Source: Auricularia sp. M13 (Eukaryota; Basidiomycota; Agaricomycetes; Auriculariales; Auriculariaceae). Taken from it: a stretch of 64,000 bases of DNA. The position numbers were made by a program, and so were the translations under genes. The DNA is taken from assembly GCA_037042915.1 (NCBI GenBank), contig CM073202.1, positions 2,604,001 through 2,668,000 on the forward strand, written 5' to 3'. The notes beneath the pieces were generated by a model, which saw only the letters and a list, made by a program, of their open reading frames with translations, was not told where the DNA came from and ran no database searches. Positions 48,279-60,456 of the stretch are shown here, piece after piece (within the stretch, counting starts at the first letter, position 1; the number at the start of each line of letters is the position of its first letter).

Positions 48279-48782
48279 TACTGCATAGCACCAAGGAGCT
48301 GTACACCATAAGTATTTTCAAGTTCTGGGATTCCGCATGTGTATATACGAACGAACATGATTTTCCGTAAAATTCGTACAGGTACCAACGTGGGCCGGGA
48401 AAAAAAACAAAGCGGATAGCTGACAGTAGGTAGGGAAAAGAGCGCCAAGGAGCAGTAACCAAGCAAATGAGCAAGAAAAGAACGTGGGGCGGACAGAGGG
48501 CAGGACCGATGCAAAGTAGTGTACAGCGTGAAGTATCGAAGGGCTGAATGAGTGTCTCTTAACTCCAATGGTCCTACCAGCTGTGAGCTCCCCACTCGTG
48601 CCCCCACTCTCTCGCACCAGGCACACGACACGGCATACATCCAGTTTGACGTGTATGAATGAGAGCGAGCATGCGATGCACGGTCGTGGGCCCAGAGTGA
48701 GACAGGAGGGCGGAGAAAAATATGCTCTATGATTCGGTGACGCCGCCGCATGTGAGGTGGAGCGCCGCCTGTAGCGCGGTGT
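48279..48782. other. Convergent intergenic region
   Basis: 3' flanks of fox2 and the Ca2+/H+ antiporter. A minus-strand frame across it (48155-48826) has no family motifs and overlaps the end of fox2. Confidence 0.5.
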
Positions 48783-51565
48783 CTAGGGTCGGACATAAGA
48801 CGACGGTCGGGGCTTCGCGAGGACAAGGCGATGCTTACTGGGCTTGTAAAAGAAAAAGACGGTACCGACTATAACGGCAGCGTTAGACAGCGCAGGAAGC
48901 GCGCAGGAGCGGACGGCTCACCAATCACGTATAGACACATGAGGATCATGCCCTCCAGCCAATTCGACTTGCCGTCCGCGACGGTGTAGTTCACGGTGAT
49001 GACGGCCAAGAAGAGCGCTATCGATTCGAACGGGTCGAAAAGCAGCGACAGGGGCTAGAGGTGCGTGTCAGATTGGTTCAGTCTGTTACTCAGGCATGCA
49101 ACTGACCTTGTCCATGATCCACGCAATTACGACGAGCAGACTGGGCGGAGGGGAACGTTAGCATCCACAGATTCCTCGCGCACGCAGCTCGCGAACTCAC
49201 GGGATGACAAACAGCGCAATTTGCTGCAGTGCGGTGAGGCGAGTGTGAGTTATGCAAAGGGACGACAATTGCAGCAGCGCAACTCACGATACTGGACCCA
49301 ACGGCGACACCAAGACTGAGCGTAAGCTTGTCCTTGACGGAGACGGTGACAGCCGTGACATGCTCCGCGGCGTTGCCGACGATGGGCAGGAGGATGAGGC
49401 CGACCCACTCGGGCGAGATGCCGGACGACTCCGTCACGCCGCTGATGCTGTCCACGAGGAACTCGGCGGTGAACGCGACGAGCACGGTGACGACGATGAG
49501 CAGGACGATCGCCGAGCCGACGTTGATCACCGGCGTCTCCTCCTCCTCCTCGTCCTTGCTGCCGGCCTCCAGGTCCGCGGGCGTCGGCGTGCCCGCCGTC
49601 GTGGGCTCCACGTCGTGGTGTTCGCGGTCGCCCTCGGGGGTGCTGCGGGCTTCGCCGTTGGAAGTGGCTGCTCCCGTTGCCGTTGCCGTTCCTGTGGGAG
49701 CAGACGCAGCGGCGGCGGCGTCGCCGTGCGCAGAGCTGCTGGTCGATCCGAACATCCTCTGCTTAAGAGATGACGAGCCGGGCTCCTTGAGCGGGTACTT
49801 CTGCGACTTGAAGTCGATCGCGGTGTCGCCTCCGTAAAGGTGCGCATGCGACCATAGCTGGAAGACCAAGTACGACCCATAAACTTTTGGAGAGTCGATC
49901 AGCAAAACGCGCGAAGAGTGAACTTTACGACGGGAGCGACTCACTGAACAAGAGGATAAGCGACACGCCGCGGCTCATCTTGAGGATGGCCGCGCCTTCC
50001 TCCGGGTTGGTCAGGACATCCTGGTCGGCTTGGACGTCTGCGCTGGGGGTGACTGCAAAATGGAAGGCAGCTACAAGGAAAAGAGTCCACGAAATTCAGT
50101 CCTCGCTATCTTTGCCACAGCCGCTTGACAGGCTGACAAGCCCTGACATACCGGGGAACAACACAGCGACGACACTAAGAGTAAGCAGCGAGCTGTTCAG
50201 CTGTGCAGCAGCTAAGCGCGTATGTCAGTCAGTCTCAGTTGTCGCGACAGTTCCAATGCGTCCGCGTAAGCGGGATTGCAAAGGATCTAAAGAACGCACA
50301 AGCAAGGAAACCCTGTTCGGAAAAGCGAGTGCCGCCCGCGAAGAAGCACATGCCCAATACAAGGACTGCAAGGGAAGCAGACGTGGTGAATTCCCCGGCT
50401 GAGACGTTTGAAAGGGCCGCCATTGCTCACGAAGGTTACTCAAAATGGAGCCGACGACTGCACCCGAAAACAGTCGGTTAGACAGTTGCCCGTTTCACAA
50501 ACGTGGTCCGAGGACGTACGCGACGATTGCACAATGGTCAGTTCGCATTTTGTCAATGCGATGACCTGCAGAGCATGAGTTTTAGTCCAGGAGCCGAGCA
50601 CGGGCCCGCTCATTGCTTACAGCTACGATAAGTTCGACACTGGCGGATCCGACGGGCGTTATTTCTGCAGCGCAGCAAGTTGTGATTAGGAGGGACGTAC
50701 GCATTTCCCTATTGACAGATTGAGGACAAAGAGGAAAACGGGGGGGAAGGACTGTCAGAGACATTCGCCATAGATGGCTCGGACAAAACGCACGAGTGTG
50801 GCATTGAGCAGGCCGCCAATGGTCTGGCCGACACGCAGGGCAAGCTCCTCAGTGGCGAAACCTAGGAGTTTGGCCTAATCACCGCCATGCGACGATGCGG
50901 TCAGGCTCGAGGCGCCACATCACAGACGCATAGTCGTGTGTACGAACCAGGGGGATGATTGCAAGAAAAGCCACTGCGAGGGTTGGAACACATGAGGCGT
51001 TGTACAATAACGGCTCGACGCCGAACTCACGGACGAAGATGACGGTCTCCTGCGTTTGCGTCGGATCCTTCCATACATAATGCAGGGCCCACTGCGCGGG
51101 AGGGGTAAGCGCCGCAATGACGATGCTGGTGGCTAGCCACTGCACGCACGGAGATCGGGATGAATACGAGCAAAAGGTTGAGCCCTATGAGATGGCGCCA
51201 CCGGGGCGGTCGGCGCAGCAGCGGCGCGACAACGGCGAGGCAGGACGGGCAGCAGGCGCATGCAGCGGTTCGCGGGGTCAAATGGGCGCTCTTGTCAGCG
51301 GCAGAGCGCAAACGCCAAGCTGGAGTGACGCACAACTGGCCCGAACGATGGCGCTGAACGACGATGCCCAGGTCGGCTCGGCGCCGAGCTTGTGCTCAGG
51401 CTTGACCATTTGGCTCAGGTGCGTGCTCATGCGCCGCAGTATCCCAACGTTCGGCTGCGTCGCCGTATGCTCCAGACTGTGTCCATTGCCGTTGGCGACC
51501 TCGTCTTTCGGTTTGCGATTGCGCGACCGGAGCTGATTCAACTTGAAACCTAGGGACGCGATCAT
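48783..51565 (-). CDS. vcx1: Vacuolar Ca2+/H+ antiporter (CAX/Vcx1 family)
   Basis: Membrane exchanger that loads Ca2+ into the vacuole using the proton gradient. The start at 51565 gives a basic N-terminus, then ASWLNLLLVFIPISWALHYV after a 130-nt intron. The family's two ion-binding repeats are present: LLNATL-GNA-VELIVAVIALTKCEL followed by VGSILSNLLLVLGMCFFAGG, and LPIVGNAAEHVTAVTVSVKDKL followed by SLGVAVGSSIQIALFVIPLLVVIAWIMD. Between them lies an acidic, disordered loop (49560-49840). The last helices include FDPFESIALFLAVITVNYTVADGKSNWLEG. The first repeat's GNA is encoded by an 8-nt micro-exon at 50701-50708. At least a dozen exons, most introns 50-90 nt. The exact C-terminus after VGTVFFFYKP is uncertain; I end at the first stop. 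Confidence 0.88.
50701..50708 (-). other. 8-nt micro-exon of the Ca2+/H+ antiporter
   Basis: GGAAATGC, preceded by the acceptor CTGTCAATAG and followed by the donor GTACGT. Joined between AATGCCACACTC and TGTCGAACTT it restores the family motif N-A-T-L-G-N-A-V-E-L. Without it the reading frame is lost (8 nt is not a multiple of three) and the pore glycine-asparagine is absent. Confidence 0.8.
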
Positions 51566-54237
51566 GTGAGCGAAAGCGTTTCACTCGAGGGCTCTGAGCT
51601 GCCTACTTATACCCTTTTCACTCATTACAACGTTGCGGTATTCCGGTTGTGACGAGGGACAGGGCTTGAATATATTTAGTCTCCGACGCGTGCACCAAAC
51701 AAAGTTGCACTGCCTCGCGAAACCAGCTAGCTCAGTGGCAGTGACCCCCATTTCCAGTGCGCTCAGCATCGAAGAAGATCGTACAAATCTGCAACAAACT
51801 ACTGGCCACCGGCGCCTGAAACTCACATATGAGTCCAGTATCCAAATTCACTACCGAAAACGCGCCGGAAGCATTGACAAGTGGGGTAGACGCATCGATC
51901 CATGACGCGGGTGCGTCATGCTCCTCATCAATGCCGCGGAGCAGCGCGACAAAGGAAGCAAACATGGGAGGTATATGTACAACTCTCGAAACGCAAGTCA
52001 TATGACAGCCCTGGAGTCCTGGGACGATTTGTGTTTCCAGATGGTCCAATTGCGGCTTCTTGGAGACGACCTCCGATTACCTTGCGACAATTGCGGCCAG
52101 GCCATTCAGTGCATGGCCTATGTTGACCCGGATGCCGGAGGTCCCACAAGGTCCTCGTACACGAGGCTCCGCGTCCGCATTCGACCGGGAAGGTGACACG
52201 ACCTCCCACCAATGCGAACGTGCCAGGACTCATTTTCTGATAGTATTTCCCAACGGAAAAACATACGAAGCACGGTATTACAGCTGCCATCCTGAGTCTG
52301 ATAGTATTAACGTTGTGACGATCAGTGGGACTACCGGACCTGCCTGTGCCTGTGCTGGCAGGCAGGGGCCAGTACTGCTCTCTTGTGGGCCGCCGAATAC
52401 TTAGTCACACGGCTGTGCAGCATCTCGTATCGCCGGCCAGAGGTGAGGAAATCATATACACTCAGCACGGGACCCCGATCCGTGTGCTTGCTAGCCGGGA
52501 AAGCAGCGGGAGACGGAGCGCTACCACCGCGGGAATCCGAACCTTTGCTTTCTTCGATGTCGTCGCATCGACTGGTTCCCGTTACTGGCACCTTCGCAAG
52601 AGCTTGGCTTATTAGAACATGGTTTAGTGCATGTGCAACGAGACCTTACGCAAGGAGAGAGGGTATCAACGACGGACCATGAGATTCATCCCCCCCCAGC
52701 GTCGTTCTGGCAGTCTGTGGCCATGATTCTGAGTCGTCTGTCCCAGTGCTTAGTTGGCGTAGCGCTTCTCCACTGCATGTGTTATGAGCCGGAAAATGTG
52801 AGACGCATAGGGAGAGCGCCTGGAAAAGTTCGCCATCTCATCTCCGAATGGGCTGTGATTTCCGAGCCGCTCGCTGACTCTCAGGCTGCCGGTGGCTTCG
52901 AGTCACAGTCTGGAGAGAGAGAGGTTCAAGAGAACCATCGTATGAATCAAAGGCCTCCCTGTCCCAGAGACTGAGGAACCGCTCCGAACTGAGGTAGACT
53001 GCGGCAGCAAGCAACGGTCGGGCGGTATACCGGAAAGCGCCCATCCCTGGCAGTCGGCGCGTTGAGTAACGGACAAGGCTTGCAAACCTAGTATTGGCCA
53101 ATTCGTCCGTGCGGATGCACTGGCAAATATTAGAGACGCGTCTATACTAGCATAAGTAACAAAGCAGCAGCGAGTCCACGAATCCGTAGGGATGCGAGCG
53201 CGATCGGCCCAGATTTTGAAAGGGCTATGCATTGAGTGTAGCACTCCGCGATAACGCTCGAGCCTCAATGCCGGCCGCGTGGCAAGCATCCCTCCAGCGT
53301 GTCCCCGTTCGCAAATACCTCGACGAGATGATTCAGTCACGCGTTCACGACGTGGCGAACACGCTGCTCGGGCTGTGTGATAGGGACGAGCAGGATCGCG
53401 GCAACCAGAACCACCAGTTCCCGGTACGAAGGCAATGGGCTAGGTAAGGCGGCCTTCGGGTTACCGGCTGCAATTCACCGCAAATGGAAGTGCCAGGCGG
53501 TGTCCAGGAAATGTTAAGGCGATGCATGCAGGACACTCATTATTCCTATTAGGCAACGATTGCCTGGAAGTCTACTTACTGGCATGCGTGGACGGGAATG
53601 AGGATGTTCCTGCGCACAGCCTGTCTGCCATTGACACGCAGACTGGCAGGACGAGCAACATAAATACTTGGGCTATCGATCTGCAGCGCTGTGAGGCGAT
53701 CGATGAAAGCAAATCCCGGGAAATGCATAGAAGGGAAAGGCTAGGATGCTCTGAAAAGGAGACACCACTAGCAGAGCGCGCTCCCATACGACCCCCAAAA
53801 CTGCTGTACTACTGCTGCGGTCCTCGGCCAGGATTCACTTGAGATTACCGTTTCTGGCCTGCATTCAGTGCACGGTCGACTCTATCCAATGGTGCCTGCT
53901 AGTCATCATCATCGTGAGGTTTCCCAGGCATGACGAATCCAGACTCGAATGACTGGCCTGAGTACCGGTCCAGAAGGCCGTTCAATCGCAGTCGGACACC
54001 GCAGCCGGACCTTGCGGCTATCGTGCCAAGAAATGCCCTGCAGAACCCGAACGGCGGAATCGCAAAGCGTGATAAGCCCGCCGTGACAGAAACACAGAGT
54101 ACCTTTCCAGTAGCTTCGCAGGCTTCCATAGGCGGCGAGCGCGCTATATGCATGCTCGCCATGGCCTATGGGAGAGCCAAGTCTCTGCCGTAAAGGCATT
54201 GCAACATCGGCCGAACGTGCGAAAGTAGTGCATTTGA
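51566..54237. other. 2.7 kb without a supported gene
   Basis: Only short frames on both strands. A few minus-strand fragments are hydrophobic (near 53000-53150 and 53640-53700) and could be exons of a decayed or heavily spliced membrane protein, but I find no family motif or consistent splice chain. Confidence 0.35.
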
Positions 54238-54916
54238 CACAGGAAGGAACTTGGAATTTTCCGAAGCTTTGCAGTCTGACCAAACTTGCAAGCTCAGGAA
54301 AATCTGTAGGAAGAGTTGAGAACTTGCATTTTGGTCAGAATACTAGTTTCTCCTGTGTCAAAGAGACCATATTTTGCATGAGGGTGAGGATTCGGACTCT
54401 TTCGGGTCCCAAAAGCCACCGTTCTGCGGTTTCGGTAGCATTTTGCCTTCTCCGGTTCGGAAAAGTCGAAGTTTTGCACCCGACGGAGATATCGGCCGTT
54501 TTCGGCCACAGGGACAATATGACGTGGTTGCAGTGTCGCAGAATTCAGAATATGTCTCTAGATTCTGTATTTTTCCATTATTATTCCAAAATTTCCCAGC
54601 ATATTTCGAATTTTGCAACACTACAACCATCTCATATTGTGCCCGTGGCCGAAAACGGCCGATATCTCCGTCGGGTGCAAAACTTCGACTTTTCCGAACC
54701 GGAGAAGGCAAAATGCTACCGAAACCGCAGAACGGTGGCTTTTGGGACCCGAAAGAGTCCGAATCCTCACCCTCATGCAAAATATGGTCTCTTTGACACA
54801 GGAGAAACTAGTATTCTGACCAAAATGCAAGTTCTCAACTCTTCCTACAGATTTTCCTGAGCTTGCAAGTTTGGTCAGATTGCAAAGCTTAGGAAAATTC
54901 CAAGTTCCTTCCTGTG
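54238..54916. mobile_element. 679-bp near-perfect palindrome (foldback/MITE)
   Basis: Two arms of about 320 bp (54238 to about 54556 and about 54595 to 54916) are near-identical reverse complements, separated by about 40 bp. The outer ends read CACAGGAAGGAACTTGG and its complement. The flanks carry TGA on both sides, a possible 3-bp target duplication. CAC...GTG termini with 3-bp duplications recall the CACTA/EnSpm superfamily, but the match is short. Because of the symmetry the same 71-residue frame is read from both strands (starting with the motif MAENGRYLRR on the minus strand). That frame is probably a by-product of the palindrome rather than a gene. Non-autonomous; likely mobilised in trans. 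Confidence 0.85.
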
Positions 54917-55220
54917 TGAGTCAACCGCTGGAAACGGTCCAGCTTCGTGGTTTTTCTATTCCAAAGATATCACCTAGTTAAGTGCCCCAGTGCGCGATGG
55001 TAGTGTACAGGTCTGTTTTTGCTGCGAGTTGCGACGAATATTGATGGGATAGCGAGATGGATGGTCATGGCGGAGAGGTGGTTGTGGTGGATGGACGTGA
55101 ATGTTAGGTTATGGAAACAGCGCGACGCAACGCGGGTCAAGCCTAAGTCCCAAAGGATATTGCACATAAAGCTTCCGAAGATTCCCTGCAAATACGAACG
55201 AAGATGGCGCAACGAGGTGC
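54917..55220. other. 3' flank of F-box/LRR gene
   Basis: About 300 bp between the palindrome and the end of the F-box/LRR gene; no gene seen. Confidence 0.5.
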
Positions 55221-57443
55221 TCATCCTTGGTAGGCGAAGGACACCGCGCCATACAGGCCGTCTTCGCGGCCGAGCATGCCCACGCCCTGCAAGATCTGAG
55301 AATGAAGCGTCAGGAACGGGCAGCTCTGAAATGAGTGGGAACAAAATTAACATACCTCCATCTTGCGCGCGTGCCAACCGACGCCGCTTCCCACGTTGCC
55401 GTTTGCGTCCGCGAGACGCTCGACCTCCCGGCGGAGGGGATGCGCCTCGGAGAGGTTCCGACGAAGCTCACCGTCTACCCATCCCGCGGCACCGTCGACG
55501 TACCATGCACGGCCGCCCTTGGACCGGACGACGCGCCATGCTTCGAAGACGCCTCCTGCGAGGGCAGAAAGGGTGCCCGTACCAAGCTCGACGACGCGCA
55601 AGTTGCACGACGGCGGCTTGGGGATGGTTGGCTCCGAGCCCCAGGAGATGGTGAACGGCGGCATGCAAAGCGGCTGAATGAGCTTGCAGTGCAGGCTCAT
55701 GTTGATGTCGCGCTTGCTCGCGGACGGGCCGGCCAGCTCAGGCGTCGAATTGACCAGGCAGAGGATCTCCACTTTCGGCGCGCGTGTCTCGAGGAATTCG
55801 GCGACCGCACGCAGAGGAAGATTGAGCATGTGCGAAAGACCGAGAGAACGCAGCGCCGGCTGGGACTGTATCCGGGAGAGCACGTCCGACGTGAGAGGAG
55901 TGCTGGAGATGTCGAGGTATTCGAGCTTGCCGGAGAGAAAGCAGGGAGCCTCCGTGACGATGCGCAGCAGGTCGGCCTCCTCGAGCGGAGAGGGGAACGT
56001 CGCGTCGCCGTACAGCGACAGCTGCGTGAGCGATGCATTTGAGCGGCCTTCGACGAGGAATTCGACGATGGAGGCGGAGGTGAGGCGAACACAACGACCT
56101 AACGCCACTGCGCTTAGCCGCATCGACGGTGCCTCGCCAAGCGCGCGCAAAAGCTCAGGTCCACAGCGGGTCCCGGACAGGTCGAGATGTGTAAGGTTAG
56201 GGCAGGCGAGCACAAGCGAACTTAATGTGCGCGAGGGAATCGAGGCCAGCCCCCGCAAGCCAAGGCGCTGCAGACCAGGGATGCTCGTGACCTTCCGGCC
56301 ATCGCCGTCCGCGTCGGGAGTCATGGTTGTGCGGACCAGCTCGTCAAGGGCGTTGACAAACACGGCAGAGACACACCCGCACAAGTCCAGCGCCTCAATC
56401 GGCTTGCACTCGCTGCGGCGCTCCACGTCGTCGGCATCTGGATCGGGCTCCGCATCGCGGCGGCAAGAGCGTCCGCGGGCCTCCTCTTCATCAATTACGA
56501 AACCCCTGAAGAAAAGTTCTTGCAGAACGGGCAGGGTCAGCGCGCCGTCCATGTACTCCGTAGCACCGAATGCTATGAGGTTGGGCATCTCCTACAGAAT
56601 GGTGTGAGTGCTAGGACTCGTAGCATATGGCGCAATGATCGCGCACCTTGAGCAATCGCAAGAGGCGGTCGGCTGTGACGAAGCGGCCAGACACACCCTC
56701 GCCTATTGAACGGCGCATACCGATGGTGCGGAAGTGGGTGAAGTCGAGGTGGCGGATGTGCATGCCTGGGTGGGTGTCGCGAGGTAATGGGACTGCATAT
56801 AAGAATTTAGTGACTGCAGTTTGGGCAGGAAGAAGGACAACGGACCGTATATGCCAGGCTCCGCACGGTTGACAATTTTTTGGACAGCGTCGGTGACGGT
56901 GCGCAAGAGACGCCATCTCCCGGGGCTCTTCGCACGCACAGTGAGTCTTGCTGGGCTTGGCTCGCGAGATGCAGGCGGGGAGAGCAGCTCCGGTGGCACA
57001 GAGCCGTCGGGGAGCTCGGCGGCGGCAAGCGACGCGAGCAGCTGGAGCTCCTTGTCTTCGTGGTAGACGGGAAGCGTGGCGCGTATGGTCTGGTCAATCA
57101 ACCGCGGGGCGGCGTCCTCGTCCTCGTCGACCTCTTGCTCGCCTGCAATCTGGTCGACGAGCGCCATCCAGGCGTGTGGCAGCGTAACCTCCACACGCCG
57201 CCAGAGCCATGGTCTCGCCGCCTCATACCAGGCTTTGGAGACGAGACACAGGCTGGCGAGCGTCTTGCGGGATGTGTGGGCCTTCCAGGCTGCTGGAGGA
57301 TGCGCCGAGGGCAGTGCGGCGGGCGCAGGGCCGTCTGCGACATAGAGCGGGTCGAGCGACGGAGACGGCGGCGGAAGCGCTGAGTCGTGCACGGCCGCGC
57401 AGATGGCGTATAGCAGCTCAGGCGGGTAGTCGTTCGCGGGCAT
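55221..57443 (-). CDS. F-box/leucine-rich repeat protein
   Basis: 684 residues from four exons (57443-56846, 56792-56647, 56591-55356, 55295-55221; 2055 nt). The N-terminus has an F-box-like stretch (YPPELLYAICAAVHDS, then LASLCLVSKAWYEAARPWLWRRVEV). A long acidic/Pro-rich insert follows, then leucine-rich repeats: MHIRHLDFTHFRTIG, LPVLQELFFRGFV, LQRLGLRGLASIP, LTHLDLSGTRCG, KLEYLDISSTPL and LRSLGLSHMLNL. The last exon encodes ILQGVGMLGREDGLYGAVSFAYQG, a C-terminal motif common to this basidiomycete family. Presumed SCF substrate adaptor; the target is unknown. All splice sites are GT-AG and in phase. Confidence 0.85.
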
Positions 57444-60400
57444 ACTTTGTGATCAAATGGGGGAGGGGACCGGGCAAGGCCATGCACCACGACGCTATTT
57501 GAACCCATCGGAGGTCACGGGGCGAGACAGGCAAGGTCCGAACGATGTCCGAGAGGACTGCCCGTTACGTAACCGCGAGTCACACTCCGACCGACCAAAC
57601 GCGAGCGGACAAGCCCTCGTCATCTTCGCGCGGGATGGCACAACGGCAGTTCTATAGGGTATTGAATACACATCTTCCTACGATCTCAGTCAACCCCATC
57701 GCCGCCTTCCAACACCGCTGGCAGTGTCTCGGCAGACTGCCGAGCGAAGCCATCCACCAGCCGTCGCCTCTTTCGCGCGTTCTCGCGAGTGCAAGATGCG
57801 ACAGCGGGCATCGTCACGCACAAGGAAAGGCGTCATGTGTGCCAGAAAAAGGCTCTACTTTGTATGGCCTGTGCCATGCCGTAAGGCGTGTAAGTCAGCT
57901 TGTTCCAGGTCATTCGTCGAGCGGCTCGATCGAAGTGATGCGTCCATCTTCGACCCCCCGCCGATGGGGGCGCTGGGGCCCCGCGTGCAACGTGCGTCGC
58001 CCAAAGGACCGCACCAGCCTGCCCGTGTCTGCGCAAATTCGCACGTTCACCTGTGCATAAGTCCGGCCTCCGGTACGTTACGGCAAGTCAGCTGCGAGCA
58101 CGACTGTCCATGGCCGCGCGCCTGCGGCTGCACGTGCGCATCAAGGTCATGATCACTTTCGAGCTTGAATACAAACTCACCAACACAGCTCTTCCATGTG
58201 ACCATACGCCCCGCGTTCGCAATAGATTTATCTTGTCATGACCTCCTCGCCAACTCGAACAGCTCAGTCATCGTGCTCGCGAGTAGGAGCTGTTTGTGAC
58301 TACCGAGTAGACCCCATGGGGTTCGCCAGAGGGTAGTGCTTCCCCACAAAAAGATTTCCCCACGCCAAGGACCGAAGGAGCAGCCAGGTACCTAGCCCCA
58401 CAGTCAAAATGCACACTCCAAACCACTCCACGGCTGCCAGTGCAGTGCGCGTCTGTACAGTCATAGGTGTTAGACAACGTCAAGACAGTGCAAGGCGCGG
58501 GAAACGCCCGAGTCCGAAACTCGGAGGCAACCCGGAGCATCCGAACGGCGGCGTCACGCAAAGGCGACGAGCGGTTGCGTCAGGCAAGGCGTCATACGGC
58601 GCCCTGTTCGAGAAACAGCAAGAACGCAGCCATCCATGCAACGGGTGTCGCGTGTCGCCGAGATCGCGGGTCCCGTGACACAGACGCGATGCAGCCGTGC
58701 AAAACGGAGACGACAACAAAACTGGTCGCAAGGGAGCACTACAAGCGTCAAGCCGAACGGACGCGCGGGTCAGACTTGGATGCTCTTGGCGTTCCCACTG
58801 CCAGGGGCAGGACATAAGTATCCCTGTCCGACTCAGGAAGCCAACACCCCTGGCATCCAGTCAACCGGCAGAACTGTCCCAAAACGGCCCAGGAGACGCG
58901 TGCAGACAGAGCTCGTGCAGTCGCAGCGGCTGCGGTAGAACTGTCACAGTAACGAAGAAACCTGTGATCGACGATGGCATCTCCGAGGCTTCGCTCAAAC
59001 CTTTACGGCCAACAGGCCGTGGGTACACCGGACAAGGGCGAAAGTGGAAATTTCATCGTGGCAGACGGCACGGCCACGTCGTGCTCCAAGCTTGGAGAAG
59101 CCCGAAGTCTTCAGCAGCAGGAGCCAGTAGCACGTCCAAGCCCTCAGATAGGCAGCTAAATTTGTAGCAACGCTGCATGAGTTCATGTTGCTGTTCGATG
59201 GCGATAGGTTGCGGATCAAGACCAGTGGCAGGAAGGCAGGATGCCCCTCTGGCAACAGATTGCGCGCTACGCAGCTCAATTCGCGCGAGCGGAAATATAG
59301 AACGGCGGAGAAGGGATAGAAACGGAAGCCTGCACGCGCGGCAGGGAAGCACTGAAGCCAGGACACAACTCCAGATTGCGCCACGATTTGGACGGGTTTG
59401 ACGCGAGCCGGAGGGTCCGAGGTGTACAGAGCCCCAAAATAAACGCTGCCAGCCATGGCGGGGATCCTCCGGCTTGGTTTGCAAGGCTGAAGTCGTACGA
59501 GTAGATAGATTCTACAATACGACAAGCCGGCCAGTGGCTATGAACGCATGCCTCGATATTAGAATCGGTTTACTGGCAAGGAACGCTGCAACAGGCCTGG
59601 CAAGTAGTCGGTAGCCGTGGGCCACATCTCCGCCAACAGCAACACAACTCTGCAGAACATGCATGAGCGCTTGGGCAATGCCTCCGCTGCACGCGACCGC
59701 AGCCAGGAAGACGCTCTGACTAATCTGTGGTCCGGAAGAAAATAGAGCGCCGGCGTTGACGAGGTGGCAGCCAGTGTCCCAATGCTGGTGCGAGCTGCGG
59801 CTAGTGTGCCAAGAGCGTTGCCGTAGGCCTAGATATGTTGTTTTGCAAAGTCGTCAGGCAGTACAGATGGCAGCGACGAGCCCAAAGCCGATAGAGCAAT
59901 ACAAGACCCAGAGCAAGCAGGACCAGACAAACCATCGAGGTGCACGTACGATAGCGTGTATTCGGGTGCGGTGCGTCGAATTGAGCAAGTGTTTTTGCGC
60001 CTGTGCGTCCTGGCAGCTTATCTCTGCACGACTTTCACCGGTGGATAACGACAGCAAGACAGCCCTTCACATCCAGCGCCAGGACGACCGCGAGCCATCA
60101 TAAGCAGGAGCATAGGTCACTTAGCCGGGTGCGCGCGTCGAGCAAGGTTGAGGGAGTTCGGGGTCGCTGAGCGAGCGTTGAGGGCAGAGATAAGAGATAG
60201 GGAGCAAGTGGTGGCTGTGTCGCGTTTTGTCCCGAACACGGATATATATATTCTTATTTCCGTACCTTATCGTGCATGAACCCTTAACAGCACAGTTCAC
60301 AGATTGAGATGGAGTTCTTGAAATTGAGTTATTATATCCTTGTGATGCAAAATATAGAGTATATGAAGCTTCCCGTTGCAGAGTTTAATCGTTGATCATA

Positions 60401-60456
60401 TCGGCCACTTGCGTAGATTCTCTCGCCCCGGGCGAAGCACGTTTTATGATTGTAGT
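57444..60456. other. 3 kb without a supported gene
   Basis: Frames on both strands lack motifs. A minus-strand fragment near 59870-59950 has a plausible membrane helix (WSCLLWVLYCSIGFGLVAA), and fragments around 59000-59500 are mildly hydrophobic. A decayed or many-exon membrane-protein gene is possible but unproven. Confidence 0.35.

Noticed and set aside
51566-54237. Suspected seven-helix membrane protein gene
   Set aside because: Only isolated hydrophobic fragments in different frames; no chain of splice sites connects them and no family motif is present.
54168-54860. 230-codon plus-strand frame covering the palindrome
   Set aside because: It reads one arm, the centre and the other arm; the same peptide appears from the opposite strand, as expected for a palindrome without coding function.
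55678-56607. 309-codon plus-strand frame opposite the F-box/LRR gene
   Set aside because: Serine/arginine-rich shadow of the LRR coding strand.
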